Assembly: GCA_051747265.1 (NCBI GenBank)
Contig: JBNJFY010000001.1
Coordinates: 930,001 to 994,000 of the forward strand
Direction: 5' to 3'
DNA length: 64,000 nucleotides
From: JBNJFY01 sp051747265
GTDB lineage: Bacteria; Bacteroidota; Rhodothermia; Balneolales; Balneolaceae
Shown here one piece after another: positions 27,134 to 36,423 of this stretch. Below the pieces are notes generated by a model, which worked only from the letters and a program-made list of their open reading frames with translations, searched no databases and was not told the origin of the DNA. The translations under genes were made by a program, and so were the position numbers. Position 1 is the first letter of the stretch. Every line of letters starts with the position of its first letter.

Positions 27134-29698
27134 TTAATCATCCAGTTCAGCCAGCGTTTGCTTGAGTTCCTCTTCATCTTCACACAACACATCTCGCGCG
27201 GTACTTCCTTGGTAAGGCCCTACCACTCCGGCAGCAAATAACTGATCTATGATACGACCCGCTCGATTGTATCCTAACTTCAATTTACGCTGCAACAACG
27301 ATACCGATCCCTGCTGATGCATAACCACCAGTTTGGCTGCGTCTTCGAATAACTCATCTTTATCTTCTAACGGATCGGGTATGCCGGATCCCAATTCCTC
27401 TTCTTCCTGAGGCAGCTCAAAGGGGTGATCAAACCCAGCTTGCTTGCCAATGAAATCCGTAATTTTTTCCACCTCTTCGGTAGATACAAAAGCATTTTGT
27501 ATACGCGTCATGCCGCCCCCCTGAGTGAACAGCATATCACCACGCCCCACTAACTGATCAGCGCCGCCGGTATCCAGAATGGTTCGCGAGTCTACTTTGG
27601 AGGCTACTTGATAGGCCACTCGAGCTGGGAAGTTAGCTTTGATTGTACCGGTAATCACGTTAACAGATGGTCGCTGTGTCGCTACTACCAGATGTATACC
27701 AATGGCTCGCGCCAACTGCGCCAATCGGGCAATGGGTTCCTCAATTTTCTTACCCGCGGTCATCATCAAGTCAGCCAACTCATCAATAATCACCACAATA
27801 TAAGGCAAGTGTCTGTGGCCGTCGGACTCATCCAGTTCTCCGGCATCAAATTTCTCATTATAGGCCCGGATATCCCGCACCATGGCGTCTTTGAGCAGGT
27901 CGTAGCGCTCGTCCATTTCCATGGTTACACTAACCAACGTTTCCAGTGCTTTGGCCGTATCGGTAATGATCGGCTCTTCAGCATCAGGCAGGCACGCCAG
28001 AAATTGATTTTCAATCTTCTGATACAGCGACAATTCAATCTTCTTGGGATCCACCAAGACGAACTTCAGATCATCCGGCTTACACTTGTATAACAAACAC
28101 GTAATAATGGTGTTGATCCCCACCGATTTACCCGAACCGGTAGCCCCGGCGATTAGCAAGTGAGGCATCTTAGTCAGATCCACCATGAACACATCGTTCT
28201 CAATGGTCTTACCAAAAGCGATGGGCAATTCTTTATCGGTTTCCACGAACTTCTTGGTGTTGATCACCGACTTGATATAGACCGTTTCTCGAGCTCCATT
28301 GGGAACCTCAATACCCACCGCAGATCGACCCGGTATAGGAGCTAAAATACGCAGACCCTGAGCCGCCGTAGCCATCTTCAGATCATTGGCGTAACTTTCG
28401 ATCTTGCTAATTTTCACATCGGGTGCTGGTTCCAATTCATAGAGTGTAACGGTGGGCCCCACAATAGCATTGATGGATAGAATCTCAATCTTGTGGCGCT
28501 TCAGCTTATCTAGTATGATGCGCTTGTTTTCGTTGATCTCCTCCAGATCCACTTCATTACCTTCATTAGGCGGTGAATCTAGCAACTCGATGGTGGGAAA
28601 TTTATATTTAATGACCGGCGCTTTCTTAGCCTTCTTTTTATTCTGTTTATCCAGCTCTTTCTTTCCGGCCTCTTCTTCCCCCTTGCCCACATACACGGAT
28701 ATATCTACGTCGTCTTCATCCTCAGTCTCCATCTCTTTTTCCAGCTGGGCCCGAGGGGGACGACCTTCCAAATCCAGCGCTTCAGCCTGTTCTTTTTCGC
28801 GCCGTTCTTGCTCTCGTTTTTTAGAGGCTTCTACGATTCTATCGATGGATTCAGGCTTTTCTGGCTGCTCAGATTCTTGGGGTTCCGTTTGTTGGGTTAC
28901 CGGCTCCGCTTCTACTTTTTGAGGCGAATTATGGGAAGAAGTTGCTTGGGAAGTGCTCGGGGCTTTAACCTTCTGTTGTTCTTGCTGAGCTTGTTGTACC
29001 TGTTGCGCCTCGGCCTGTTGTTGGGCTTTTATTTTCTTTTGCTTGGCTTTGGCTTCTTTTCGCTCTTCACGCTTCTCAGCTAGTGTTTCTTTTTGATCTT
29101 CAATCCAGCCTTTAACACCATCCACCACAGTTTGCAGATCCCGATTGACCAACATTATCACTGTTACAATGGCCAACGCGGTTAAGATAACTATGGAACC
29201 GTAATAGCCGGTGACGGTTCGTAATACCGATGCCAGAAAATACCCTGTAAATCCGCTCCATACTTCGCTGGTCCAATCATACTCCGCACCAAACCAACCC
29301 AAAATAGTGGCCAACAGAATCATGGACCATATCCCGTGTGTGGTGTGCCAGTTAAGCTCGGTAATATCTCGATTACGGAATACATACCATCCATAGAGAA
29401 AGGTAAGACCGGGAATAAACAGACTGATGTAGCCAAATAAGTAATAGACAAAGAAATAGGACAGATAGGCGCCTACCACACCCAATCCGTTTTGGATACG
29501 GAGGGCCGGACCTTTATCGACTTGAAAAATGCTATCCGAAGATAGGCTTTGGATGACCCCATAATCACCTTTGTGATAGGTAATTATGCTTATGGCAATC
29601 AGTGCAGCGATTGCCAAAATCAATATGCCTACTACTTCTAACTTTCGGGATTCGGACAACCACGAATCGGATCCGCCCGATGATTTCTTACTCGCCAT
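27134..29698 (-). CDS. ftsK: DNA translocase FtsK/SpoIIIE
   Basis: 854 residues. There are four N-terminal transmembrane helices (within the first about 190 residues), a charged Gln/Glu/Lys-rich linker (about 195-370), then the alpha/beta motor with Walker A in GATGSGKSVG and Walker B VVIIDELADLM. A C-terminal gamma winged-helix domain (about 780-840) would read KOPS-like chromosome-orienting sequences. It moves DNA through the septum for dimer resolution. comB lies four bases upstream and the lolA-like gene overlaps or abuts its stop. Confidence 0.96.
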   Translation of the reverse strand: MASKKSSGGSDSWLSESRKLEVVGILILAIAALIAISIITYHKGDYGVIQSLSSDSIFQVDKGPALRIQNGLGVVGAYLSYFFVYYLFGYISLFIPGLTFLYGWYVFRNRDITELNWHTTHGIWSMILLATILGWFGAEYDWTSEVWSGFTGYFLASVLRTVTGYYGSIVILTALAIVTVIMLVNRDLQTVVDGVKGWIEDQKETLAEKREERKEAKAKQKKIKAQQQAEAQQVQQAQQEQQKVKAPSTSQATSSHNSPQKVEAEPVTQQTEPQESEQPEKPESIDRIVEASKKREQERREKEQAEALDLEGRPPRAQLEKEMETEDEDDVDISVYVGKGEEEAGKKELDKQNKKKAKKAPVIKYKFPTIELLDSPPNEGNEVDLEEINENKRIILDKLKRHKIEILSINAIVGPTVTLYELEPAPDVKISKIESYANDLKMATAAQGLRILAPIPGRSAVGIEVPNGARETVYIKSVINTKKFVETDKELPIAFGKTIENDVFMVDLTKMPHLLIAGATGSGKSVGINTIITCLLYKCKPDDLKFVLVDPKKIELSLYQKIENQFLACLPDAEEPIITDTAKALETLVSVTMEMDERYDLLKDAMVRDIRAYNEKFDAGELDESDGHRHLPYIVVIIDELADLMMTAGKKIEEPIARLAQLARAIGIHLVVATQRPSVNVITGTIKANFPARVAYQVASKVDSRTILDTGGADQLVGRGDMLFTQGGGMTRIQNAFVSTEEVEKITDFIGKQAGFDHPFELPQEEEELGSGIPDPLEDKDELFEDAAKLVVMHQQGSVSLLQRKLKLGYNRAGRIIDQLFAAGVVGPYQGSTARDVLCEDEEELKQTLAELDD

Positions 29699-29702
29699 GC
29701 AG

Positions 29703-30422
29703 CTACGTAATGATTCCGTCTTCTAGCGTTGGTACTATATCAAACTTGTCGACCTGACTACAAAAGTCAATATCATTTCCATCCACGATTCCCTTTAAAC
29801 GCACCGCGTGATTGGATTCTTGTATCACCTCTGGCATTTCCGGACCGTACTTTTCATACAAGCAATGAGCCACCCGGGCACCATCCCGCGCCTGTTCGGG
29901 GAGTTTACCATTATGTAATTCGTGTATAATCTGCCCGGCGCAGAGCATATCTTCCAGTGACAATCGGTTTCGCCATCCGGCACAGACTAGAACAATTTCC
30001 TCTTCTGTATCTTTTAATTGATCAACAACAGCACTCAAATTAAGAAAAGAACCGATATAAACATGAGAAGCCATAGCGGATCGACTTATCGCCTTGGTCC
30101 CATTGGTGGTATTGATAATTAGGGTTTTACCCTTGACTGCGTCCTCGGTGTATTCCAAGGGCGAATTGCCCAAATGGTATCCATCTATTTTAACCCCGTC
30201 TTTTTCACCACACAACAAATATCGGGAGGGGTCTAAGTTTTGGGCAATTTTACTGGCATCACTCATATCCTCTACGGCGATTACCCCTTTTGCTCCATGT
30301 TGGATTGCCGTGGTTATGGTTGAGGTAGCTCTCAATACATCAATGATGACCGCTGTTTTGCCCCGCAAGTCTTCCTCTTGAAAAGATCGGGCGGCAGAAA
30401 ACACATCAATTGAATTGGACAT
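29703..30422 (-). CDS. comB: 2-phosphosulfolactate phosphatase (ComB)
   Basis: 239 residues, normal for ComB, which removes phosphate from 2-phosphosulfolactate with Mg2+. Visible blocks are IIDVLRATSTITTA (about residues 26-39), GEKDGVKIDGYHLGNSP, NTTNGTKA and CAGWRNRLSLEDMLCAG. It works directly after ComA, encoded 26 kb away. The gene is at the head of the comB-ftsK-lolA run. Confidence 0.92.
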   Translation of the reverse strand: MSNSIDVFSAARSFQEEDLRGKTAVIIDVLRATSTITTAIQHGAKGVIAVEDMSDASKIAQNLDPSRYLLCGEKDGVKIDGYHLGNSPLEYTEDAVKGKTLIINTTNGTKAISRSAMASHVYIGSFLNLSAVVDQLKDTEEEIVLVCAGWRNRLSLEDMLCAGQIIHELHNGKLPEQARDGARVAHCLYEKYGPEMPEVIQESNHAVRLKGIVDGNDIDFCSQVDKFDIVPTLEDGIIT

Positions 30423-30523
30423 ATGTAATATTGAATCTGGGTTAGTTTATCGATATCGCCTATATACAGAGCACACTTCTGCATAAAGGTTCCATCGAGA
30501 TTTAATATCGATCTACTACGAAA

Positions 30524-31621
30524 TTATTTTTTTATAAATGGAGGCTTCACAACTTTAGCCGATACTTGCTTCTTGCGAACCTGAATAAAAATTTCGTCTC
30601 CCTCATTGGCATCATCGATTTGAATATAGCCCATACCGATGCCTTTCCCCAATGTAATCGACATCGACCCACTGGTTACTTTTCCAATATTTTCGCCCTC
30701 TGCATCAACGATATCGTATCCCTTACGCGGAATGGCGCGACGACCTGTAATCTCAAAACCCATCAACTTACGTGTCAGGCCGGCTTCCTTCGCTTTGAGT
30801 AACGCATCCTTTCCGATAAAGTCGCCCTTATCCAGTTTGGTTAACCAGCCCATGCGTGCTTCCAGCGGATGCGTGTCTTTGGTTATATCATTGCCATAGA
30901 GCGCAAAACCCATTTCCAGGCGCAGGGTGTCTCGAGCTCCCAATCCAGCTGGTTCAATACCGAACTCCTCGCCGGCATTCATAATTTTTTCCCATACCTC
31001 GGCCGGATCCGCGTCGTTTACATCAAAATAGAGTTCGAATCCCTTTTCCCCGGTATAGCCGGTGGCCGAGAGGATCATATTATCATATCCAGCCAGCGAA
31101 CCCGGCTTAAAGGAATAGAAACCGATTTTACTTAAATCTGTATCGGTTAATTTTTGCAGTGTTTCTACCGATTTGGGTCCTTGGACCGCTAACAGGCACA
31201 TCGCATCGGATTTGTCCTCTAATTCCGCCCCTATTTCGTTGTTCTGACTGATCCAATCCCAATCTTTTTGACGGTTGGAAGCATTGACTACCAGCATATA
31301 TTCCTCATCACGCAACTTATACACCAACAGGTCATCCACAATACCGCCGTCTTCATAACACATGGCCGTGTATTGTGCTTTTCCATCCACCAGTTTGGAG
31401 GCATCGTTAATGGTTACTTTTTGGATCAGATCCAGTGCCTGGGGACCACGTACATAAAATTCCCCCATGTGAGAGACATCAAACATACCCACCCGTTCAC
31501 GCACCGCCTCATGTTCCTCTTTGATGCTGTTATACTGTACGGGCATATCATACCCGCCGAAATCAATAATCCTGGCACCTAGCTGTTCATGCACATCGTA
31601 AAGAGGAGTTTTCTTACTCAT
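30524..31621 (-). CDS. gcvT: Aminomethyltransferase, glycine cleavage T protein
   Basis: 365 residues, full length. GcvT takes the aminomethyl group from the H protein to tetrahydrofolate, releasing ammonia. Key blocks are MPVQYNSIKEEHEAVRERVG and FDVSHMGEF near the N-terminus, the folate-site region with ATGYTGEKGFELY, and LGARDTLRLEMG. No gcvH or gcvP is adjacent and no glycine riboswitch is evident upstream. Confidence 0.95.
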   Translation of the reverse strand: MSKKTPLYDVHEQLGARIIDFGGYDMPVQYNSIKEEHEAVRERVGMFDVSHMGEFYVRGPQALDLIQKVTINDASKLVDGKAQYTAMCYEDGGIVDDLLVYKLRDEEYMLVVNASNRQKDWDWISQNNEIGAELEDKSDAMCLLAVQGPKSVETLQKLTDTDLSKIGFYSFKPGSLAGYDNMILSATGYTGEKGFELYFDVNDADPAEVWEKIMNAGEEFGIEPAGLGARDTLRLEMGFALYGNDITKDTHPLEARMGWLTKLDKGDFIGKDALLKAKEAGLTRKLMGFEITGRRAIPRKGYDIVDAEGENIGKVTSGSMSITLGKGIGMGYIQIDDANEGDEIFIQVRKKQVSAKVVKPPFIKK

Positions 31622-31851
31622 AATTCCTTGAATTCAACCTTGGTCAACATTGTTTTGATAAGAGCGTTTAAGGTATCAAAAATCTAAGAGAGTCTCCTCT
31701 TTGCAGAGTGCTTTTATTCCCGATTTCTCGTTGAATACCCCCCTTCACATTTCGTATCTTGTTCGTCTAATTGGCAGATACGTTTTGAGAATGCGATACG
31801 TTAGGCATTCTTGAAAACTCGTCCATTCATTTTCATACAGAACACGCTGGA

Positions 31852-33012
31852 ATGTCTATAAAGAAACAACAAGTTCGAACAGCGCTCACCCACGTACTGC
31901 ACCCACAATTCGAAAAAGACCTGATCACCCTGGATCTGATCGAAGACCTGGTGGTTCAAGAAAAATATGTGTCTTTTACCATTGATCTACCTGAGAAAAA
32001 TGAGCAACTGGATCAGGAGCTAATCAAACGATGTGAAGAAGCGGTAAAAAAGTATGTAGATCAAGATGCCGTTACGGATATCTCAACGGCCGTGAATATT
32101 TCTAAGCGTCGCGCCCTGGAAGAAGCGGGATTCATGGAATCTTCTGGGGGAGGCAATAACCAGCAACAAAATCAGAACGGACCCAAAGAAAAGCCCATCC
32201 TACCCGGAGTTAAGAATGTGATTGCGGTCGCCTCCGGAAAAGGTGGGGTCGGTAAATCTACGGTGGCTGTAAACTTAGCGGTTGCCCTGGCTCGGTCTGG
32301 CGCGAAAGTAGGTCTGTTGGATACAGACATTTACGGTCCCAGCGTACCCACCATGATGAATTCTCACGAACGACCCAATATTACGACCCAGAAACAGCTG
32401 GTTCCCCTGGAAAAGTACGGCGTTAAATTTGTTTCCATGGGGCTATTGGTGGATCCCGATCAAGCGATGATCTGGCGTGGTCCGATGGTCACCAGTGCGG
32501 TTAAGCAATTCATGACCGATGTGGAGTGGGGCGAACTGGATTATATGGTATTGGATATGCCTCCAGGCACTGGTGATATTCAGTTGACCATTGTACAACA
32601 AGTGCCGCTTACCGGAGCTGTGATTGTATCCACCCCACAAACAGTGGCACTGGATGACGCACGCAAGGGTGTGGCCATGTTTAATAAAGTGAATGTGCCC
32701 GTTCTCGGGTTAGTAGAGAATATGGCTTATTTCACACCACCCGAATTGCCGGACAAGAAATACTATCTGTTTGGCCAAGGTGGGGTGCGCAAACTTTCTG
32801 AGAAAATGAACGCGAATTTCTTGGGCGAAATCCCCATTCAACAAAACATTCGCGAAGGCGGCGATGCCGGTAATCCTATTGTGGTGGCCGAGCCGCAATC
32901 TGATTCTGCGCAGTCCTTCATTGAGATCTCCAACCGGGTGATCGATCAAGTGGCCAAACGAAATGAAGAACAACCACCTACTGAGAAGATCGATATCAAA
33001 ATTAAGCCCTAA
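31852..33012 (+). CDS. mrp: Mrp/ApbC-family iron-sulfur carrier ATPase
   Basis: 386 residues. An N-terminal MIP18/DUF59 domain (about 1-95) precedes a Gln/Asn-rich joint and a P-loop ATPase with the deviant Walker A ASGKGGVGKST (about residue 126). Family blocks DTDIYGPSVPTMM, WRGPMVTSA and LDMPPGTGD are intact. The C-x-x-C pair used to bridge an Fe-S cluster after VENMAYF is absent (TPPELPDKKYY). That variant is, as I recall, common in Bacteroidota. The role is Fe-S cluster transfer. Confidence 0.92.
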   Translation: MSIKKQQVRTALTHVLHPQFEKDLITLDLIEDLVVQEKYVSFTIDLPEKNEQLDQELIKRCEEAVKKYVDQDAVTDISTAVNISKRRALEEAGFMESSGGGNNQQQNQNGPKEKPILPGVKNVIAVASGKGGVGKSTVAVNLAVALARSGAKVGLLDTDIYGPSVPTMMNSHERPNITTQKQLVPLEKYGVKFVSMGLLVDPDQAMIWRGPMVTSAVKQFMTDVEWGELDYMVLDMPPGTGDIQLTIVQQVPLTGAVIVSTPQTVALDDARKGVAMFNKVNVPVLGLVENMAYFTPPELPDKKYYLFGQGGVRKLSEKMNANFLGEIPIQQNIREGGDAGNPIVVAEPQSDSAQSFIEISNRVIDQVAKRNEEQPPTEKIDIKIKP

Positions 33013-33111
33013 CCAGACCTGAAAGGGTCGCCAGACCTATCAGGGTCTGGTTCCAATTCCAGCCTTTTTATGCATATCGACCCTCGCAGGCTTCTCAGCC
33101 CTGCGAGGTCT
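33013..33111. repeat. Palindromic repeat pair, left flank
   Basis: Two hairpins: CCAGACC/GGTCTGG at 33031-33050 and CCTCGCAGG/CCTGCGAGG at 33082-33109. The same two units, in the same order, occur on the other side of the next gene at 33792-33870. They have the form of REP/BIME-type mobile repeats. They may also terminate mrp transcription. Confidence 0.75.
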
Positions 33112-33164
33112 AGGCTATTTTGCCTTCTTCGCAATAAAGGGAGCTTTTACTATTATCCTGTCTA

Positions 33165-33758
33165 TTATATCGTTATAGATATTGATGGACTAAGTACCCA
33201 ACCTAGTGGATCCGTTTCCATATTGTAATAATAGAAATTAGAGGTTACTCCCACTTTTAACTGGCTATTTATCGCATAATAATACTGTATACCCAAAGAC
33301 AGGCCATTATAGTTCAAATCTTGATCGCCGATTTGTGTTTGTAAATGAGAATTTCCATTACTACTCCAGTTATCAACAAACACTCCCACATACTCGGTTC
33401 GTGAATGAATAAATCCAATATTTCCGACTACCCACTGATTTTCATTCAGCTGTTTTCGCTTACCCAGCATTACGGAAAAGTTCAAAAAACTCCACAACCT
33501 GGATCTACCATTCAAGCTGGATAAATCACCACTTGTTCTCTTAATCGATGATTTACTAGCCTCAACACTAAACATCCATTGATTAGGCGTGATATATCCC
33601 AATCGTACAAAAGGAATACTGCTAGCACCTTCTGTAAGGGGTGGATAAAATACGCCCCATCCGGTATCGAAATGAATTTCCTTTTCTTGCTGTGCCCACC
33701 CGGTAGACACGGATACTATAATTAATAGGAAAGCTAATAACGTAGATTTTCTGAGCAT
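33165..33758 (-). CDS. Small outer-membrane beta-barrel protein
   Basis: 197 residues. A signal peptide ends at GWAQ (about residue 22). The rest is an alternating-strand pattern (about eight strands) ending in SPSISITI, as in OmpA-N or OmpW-sized barrels. No specific family is recognised. The gene is isolated and bracketed on both sides by the same two-hairpin repeats. Confidence 0.65.
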   Translation of the reverse strand: MLRKSTLLAFLLIIVSVSTGWAQQEKEIHFDTGWGVFYPPLTEGASSIPFVRLGYITPNQWMFSVEASKSSIKRTSGDLSSLNGRSRLWSFLNFSVMLGKRKQLNENQWVVGNIGFIHSRTEYVGVFVDNWSSNGNSHLQTQIGDQDLNYNGLSLGIQYYYAINSQLKVGVTSNFYYYNMETDPLGWVLSPSISITI

Positions 33759-33791
33759 AAATTTTGTATTGGTAGCGTTGCAAGCCTTAAA

Positions 33792-33870
33792 CCAGACCTT
33801 TCAGGGTCTGGCAGGTCTGAAGCTTTTTTTACATAGACCCTACGCAGGCCTGTCGACCCTGCGAGGTCTA
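33792..33870. repeat. Palindromic repeat pair, right flank
   Basis: The hairpin CCAGACC/GGTCTGG at 33792-33811 is followed by a T run. TAGACC...GGTCTA with inner GCAGG/CCTGC is at 33834-33870. They match the units at 33031-33109. Confidence 0.75.
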
Positions 33871-33884
33871 TACTACAATAATAA

Positions 33885-33915
33885 AAAGCCGCTGTGGTTA
33901 ACTCACAGCGGCTTT
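33885..33915 (-). terminator. Intrinsic terminator after rplS
   Basis: Perfect 12-bp stem AAAGCCGCTGTG with complement CACAGCGGCTTT and a seven-base loop. It lies downstream of rplS on the minus strand and is A-rich on its left, giving a U-rich tail in that direction. Confidence 0.85.
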
Positions 33916-34045
33916 ATAAATATATATAGCACTATTATCAACTGAAACTTATAAACTCCTCCGCGTAACGATCGTCACCGTTACGGCAATTGAGTAGCAA
34001 TAATTTCAGTATAGTACATTTACGAAAACGAAATCAGTAAATCGC

Positions 34046-34414
34046 TTAACCTTTCTTGGCTTTACGATTCTGGTCATCCTTTTCACGGATACGTGCAGAC
34101 TTACCACGACGCTCACGCAGGTAGAACAGCTTGGAACGACGCACTTTACCGCGACGCTTCACTTCTACTTTGGCGATGTATGGAGAGTTGACCAGGAAGA
34201 TACGTTCTACACCAACGCTTCCAGACATTTTGCGCACGGTGAAGGTTCGGTTCGCACCGCTTCCACGCTCGGCGATAACCACGCCTTCGTACTGCTGGAT
34301 ACGTTCCTTATCACCCTCGCGTACGCGATAGTGTACATTTACCGTATCTCCGGGGTTGATCTCCGGCATATCGTCGCGAACTTGTGTTTGTTCGACTAAT
34401 TTTAACTTGTCCAT
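34046..34414 (-). CDS. rplS: 50S ribosomal protein L19
   Basis: 122 residues, standard length. GDTVNVHYRVREGDKERIQQYEG and the basic C-terminal block KVRRSKLFYLRERRGKSARI are diagnostic. L19 sits at the 30S-50S interface. It is the last gene of the ffh-rpsP-rimM-trmD-rplS operon, followed by the terminator at 33885-33915. Confidence 0.98.
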   Translation of the reverse strand: MDKLKLVEQTQVRDDMPEINPGDTVNVHYRVREGDKERIQQYEGVVIAERGSGANRTFTVRKMSGSVGVERIFLVNSPYIAKVEVKRRGKVRRSKLFYLRERRGKSARIREKDDQNRKAKKG

Positions 34415-34436
34415 GATATTTCGTTTAACCTAGGCT

Positions 34437-35132
34437 TTACTGTTCTTTCAAATACTCTTCGTATAAATCCGGACGCTCACGTTGCGTCCGTTTTAACGCC
34501 TGTTCGTGGCGCCATGCATCAACTTTCTTATGATCACCGGAGCGTAACACATCCGGGACCTTCATTCCTTTAAATTTGGCTGGTCGCGTGTAAATTGGGC
34601 CTTCCAATAATGAGGACTGAAATGAATCGCTCAGTGCACTCTCGGCATCGCCGATAGCGCCCGGTAACAATCGCACTACAGCATCTACAATCATCAATGC
34701 GGGAAGCTCACCGCCCGATAATACCACATCGCCCACACTGTATTCCTGGGTGATCAGTGCTTCTCGCACCCGTTGATCCACTCCTTTATAGTGCCCGCAC
34801 AGAATGATGATATTCTTCTTCAACGACAACTGAGTAGCGTCATCCTGCTCAAATGCAGGGGCCCCTGGCGTCGTAAACAGAATTTCATCGTAATCCCGAT
34901 CCTGTTCTAATGATTCGATGCAGGAGAAGATCGGTTGCGGTGTGAGCACCATTCCGGCGCCGCCACCGTAGGGATAATCATCAACTTTGTTGTGCTTATC
35001 CTCCGAATAATTTCTCAAATCATGTACATGAATATCAGCCAGGCCCTCCTTTCGGGCACGTCCTACGATGCTATGCCGCAGAGGACTCTGCAGCAGATCG
35101 GGTACCGCTGATATAAGATCAATTCGAATCAC
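34437..35132 (-). CDS. trmD: tRNA (guanine37-N1)-methyltransferase
   Basis: 231 residues with a GTG start at 35130-35132. It methylates G37 of tRNAs, preventing +1 frameshifts. The SPOUT trefoil knot is marked by YGGGAGMVL (about residues 55-63) and SVGDVVLSGGELPALMIVDA (about 132-151). It is placed between rimM and rplS as in most bacteria. Confidence 0.97.
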   Translation of the reverse strand: MIRIDLISAVPDLLQSPLRHSIVGRARKEGLADIHVHDLRNYSEDKHNKVDDYPYGGGAGMVLTPQPIFSCIESLEQDRDYDEILFTTPGAPAFEQDDATQLSLKKNIIILCGHYKGVDQRVREALITQEYSVGDVVLSGGELPALMIVDAVVRLLPGAIGDAESALSDSFQSSLLEGPIYTRPAKFKGMKVPDVLRSGDHKKVDAWRHEQALKRTQRERPDLYEEYLKEQ

Positions 35133-35143
35133 GTGCGTATGAT

Positions 35144-35680
35144 TTAGGAATCAGAGAAAGCATCCAGATTGTGAACAACCATCCGTTGGTTTTCCTCATC
35201 CACTTCACTGATATATTCCTCCACAGCAGGCACCATCATCTGGCCGCTGTCTTTTTGGATCACCAGAATTGGATGAGCGGGATTCAATAACACATCCAGG
35301 ACATATCCAATCTCCTTGCCGTGTTCATCCCGAACCGCCATATCCAGATAACGTTCAACGGGATCATCTTCGAGTTCTTCTTCGATTAAAGCAGACTCCT
35401 GATAAATCAGAGCCCCTTTGAATGCTTCCGCTTCTGTGCGATTAGCGATGGTATCAAATTGTACAAAGAACGTGCGCCGTCCCGACTTTTCCTCCATCCG
35501 GTACGACGAAACACGGGCAGGCTGAAGGGCCTGCCCATCGGTATCAATCCAAAACAGATCAAAGTCACCGAATAACGAAGGTATATCTACCTTCGGCGCA
35601 ACCACGACCGTGCCATCCAATCCATGGGCCTTAATCACTTCCCCCACCAGCGTATATTGCTCATCAAATGATGGGATCAT
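35144..35680 (-). CDS. rimM: 16S rRNA processing protein RimM
   Basis: 178 residues. The N-terminal RimM barrel starts TLVGEVIKAHGLDGTVVV, and a PRC-barrel domain follows (about 95-170). It binds S19 during 30S head maturation. It lies 11 bases upstream of trmD. Confidence 0.95.
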   Translation of the reverse strand: MIPSFDEQYTLVGEVIKAHGLDGTVVVAPKVDIPSLFGDFDLFWIDTDGQALQPARVSSYRMEEKSGRRTFFVQFDTIANRTEAEAFKGALIYQESALIEEELEDDPVERYLDMAVRDEHGKEIGYVLDVLLNPAHPILVIQKDSGQMMVPAVEEYISEVDEENQRMVVHNLDAFSDS

Positions 35681-35736
35681 GCTATCGTTTGCTCAGCAAA
35701 CTATGGCCACCGACGAATCGGTCGGCGCGCAGTTGC

Positions 35737-36354
35737 TTATTCTTCTTCGGATGTATCTTCGTCTTCGTCGTCGCTATCCTCGTCTGAATCAGCATCGGCG
35801 TCAGCGTCATCAGAATCTTTTTCTGCTTCAGCTTTGGCTTCCGCCTTTTCGGCCTCTTCCACTTCTTTGGCAGCAGCTTCTTCTTCCGCTTTCTTAGCGG
35901 CTTCTTCAGCCTTGCGACGAGCGGCCTCTTCTTTGGCCTTCTGCTCTAATTGCTTCTGATATTCTTTTTCCTCAGCCTCAAGCAACTGACGCTGCTTTTC
36001 TCGTTGAGACTTGGTTTTCTCGTCGACCTCTTCTTCGCCTTTCTCAGCTTTCCATTCTTCGATGATCTGGTCGATCTCTTCCTTGTCCTTACCCCATCGA
36101 CGAAGGTGCATGCGATACATGATGCCCTCCTTCTTCAGGATAGAACGAACATTGTCGGATGGCTGAGCACCTTTTTCCAACCAGTGCAAGACACGCTCGG
36201 TGTCTAATTGCAGCATGGGTGGATTTTGAAGGTTGTCAAAGCGTCCCAGGTCTTCAATAATGCGACCATCACGTGGGGAACGGCTATCTGCACAAACGAT
36301 ATGGTAATACGGCCGTTTTTTGCGACCTCGACGTTGTAAACGTAGTGTTACCAA
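35737..36354 (-). CDS. rpsP: 30S ribosomal protein S16 with long charged C-terminal extension
   Basis: 205 residues from a TTG start (36352-36354). The S16 core is residues 1-85 (VTLRLQRRGRKKRPYYHIV onward). After it come about 120 residues of Glu/Lys/Ala-rich predicted coiled coil ending in an Asp/Glu/Ser tail. Normal S16 is about 80-90 residues. Extended versions are known in Bacteroidota, but this one is long. The extension may contact other ribosomal or membrane factors; its role is unknown. Confidence 0.95.
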   Translation of the reverse strand: MVTLRLQRRGRKKRPYYHIVCADSRSPRDGRIIEDLGRFDNLQNPPMLQLDTERVLHWLEKGAQPSDNVRSILKKEGIMYRMHLRRWGKDKEEIDQIIEEWKAEKGEEEVDEKTKSQREKQRQLLEAEEKEYQKQLEQKAKEEAARRKAEEAAKKAEEEAAAKEVEEAEKAEAKAEAEKDSDDADADADSDEDSDDEDEDTSEEE

Positions 36355-36423
36355 GATGTACTCCTGTGTATGTTTTCTTTTTACTGTTTGGTTTGTTACC
36401 GATTAAATTCGATGCAATGGTGA

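Noticed and set aside
27608..28922. Open frames antisense to ftsK
   Set aside because: Mirror frames of the conserved FtsK motor and its low-complexity linker; no independent coding signal.
30423..30523. Glycine riboswitch or comB/gcvT shared regulatory RNA
   Set aside because: The gaps near gcvT are short and show no tandem aptamer-like structure.
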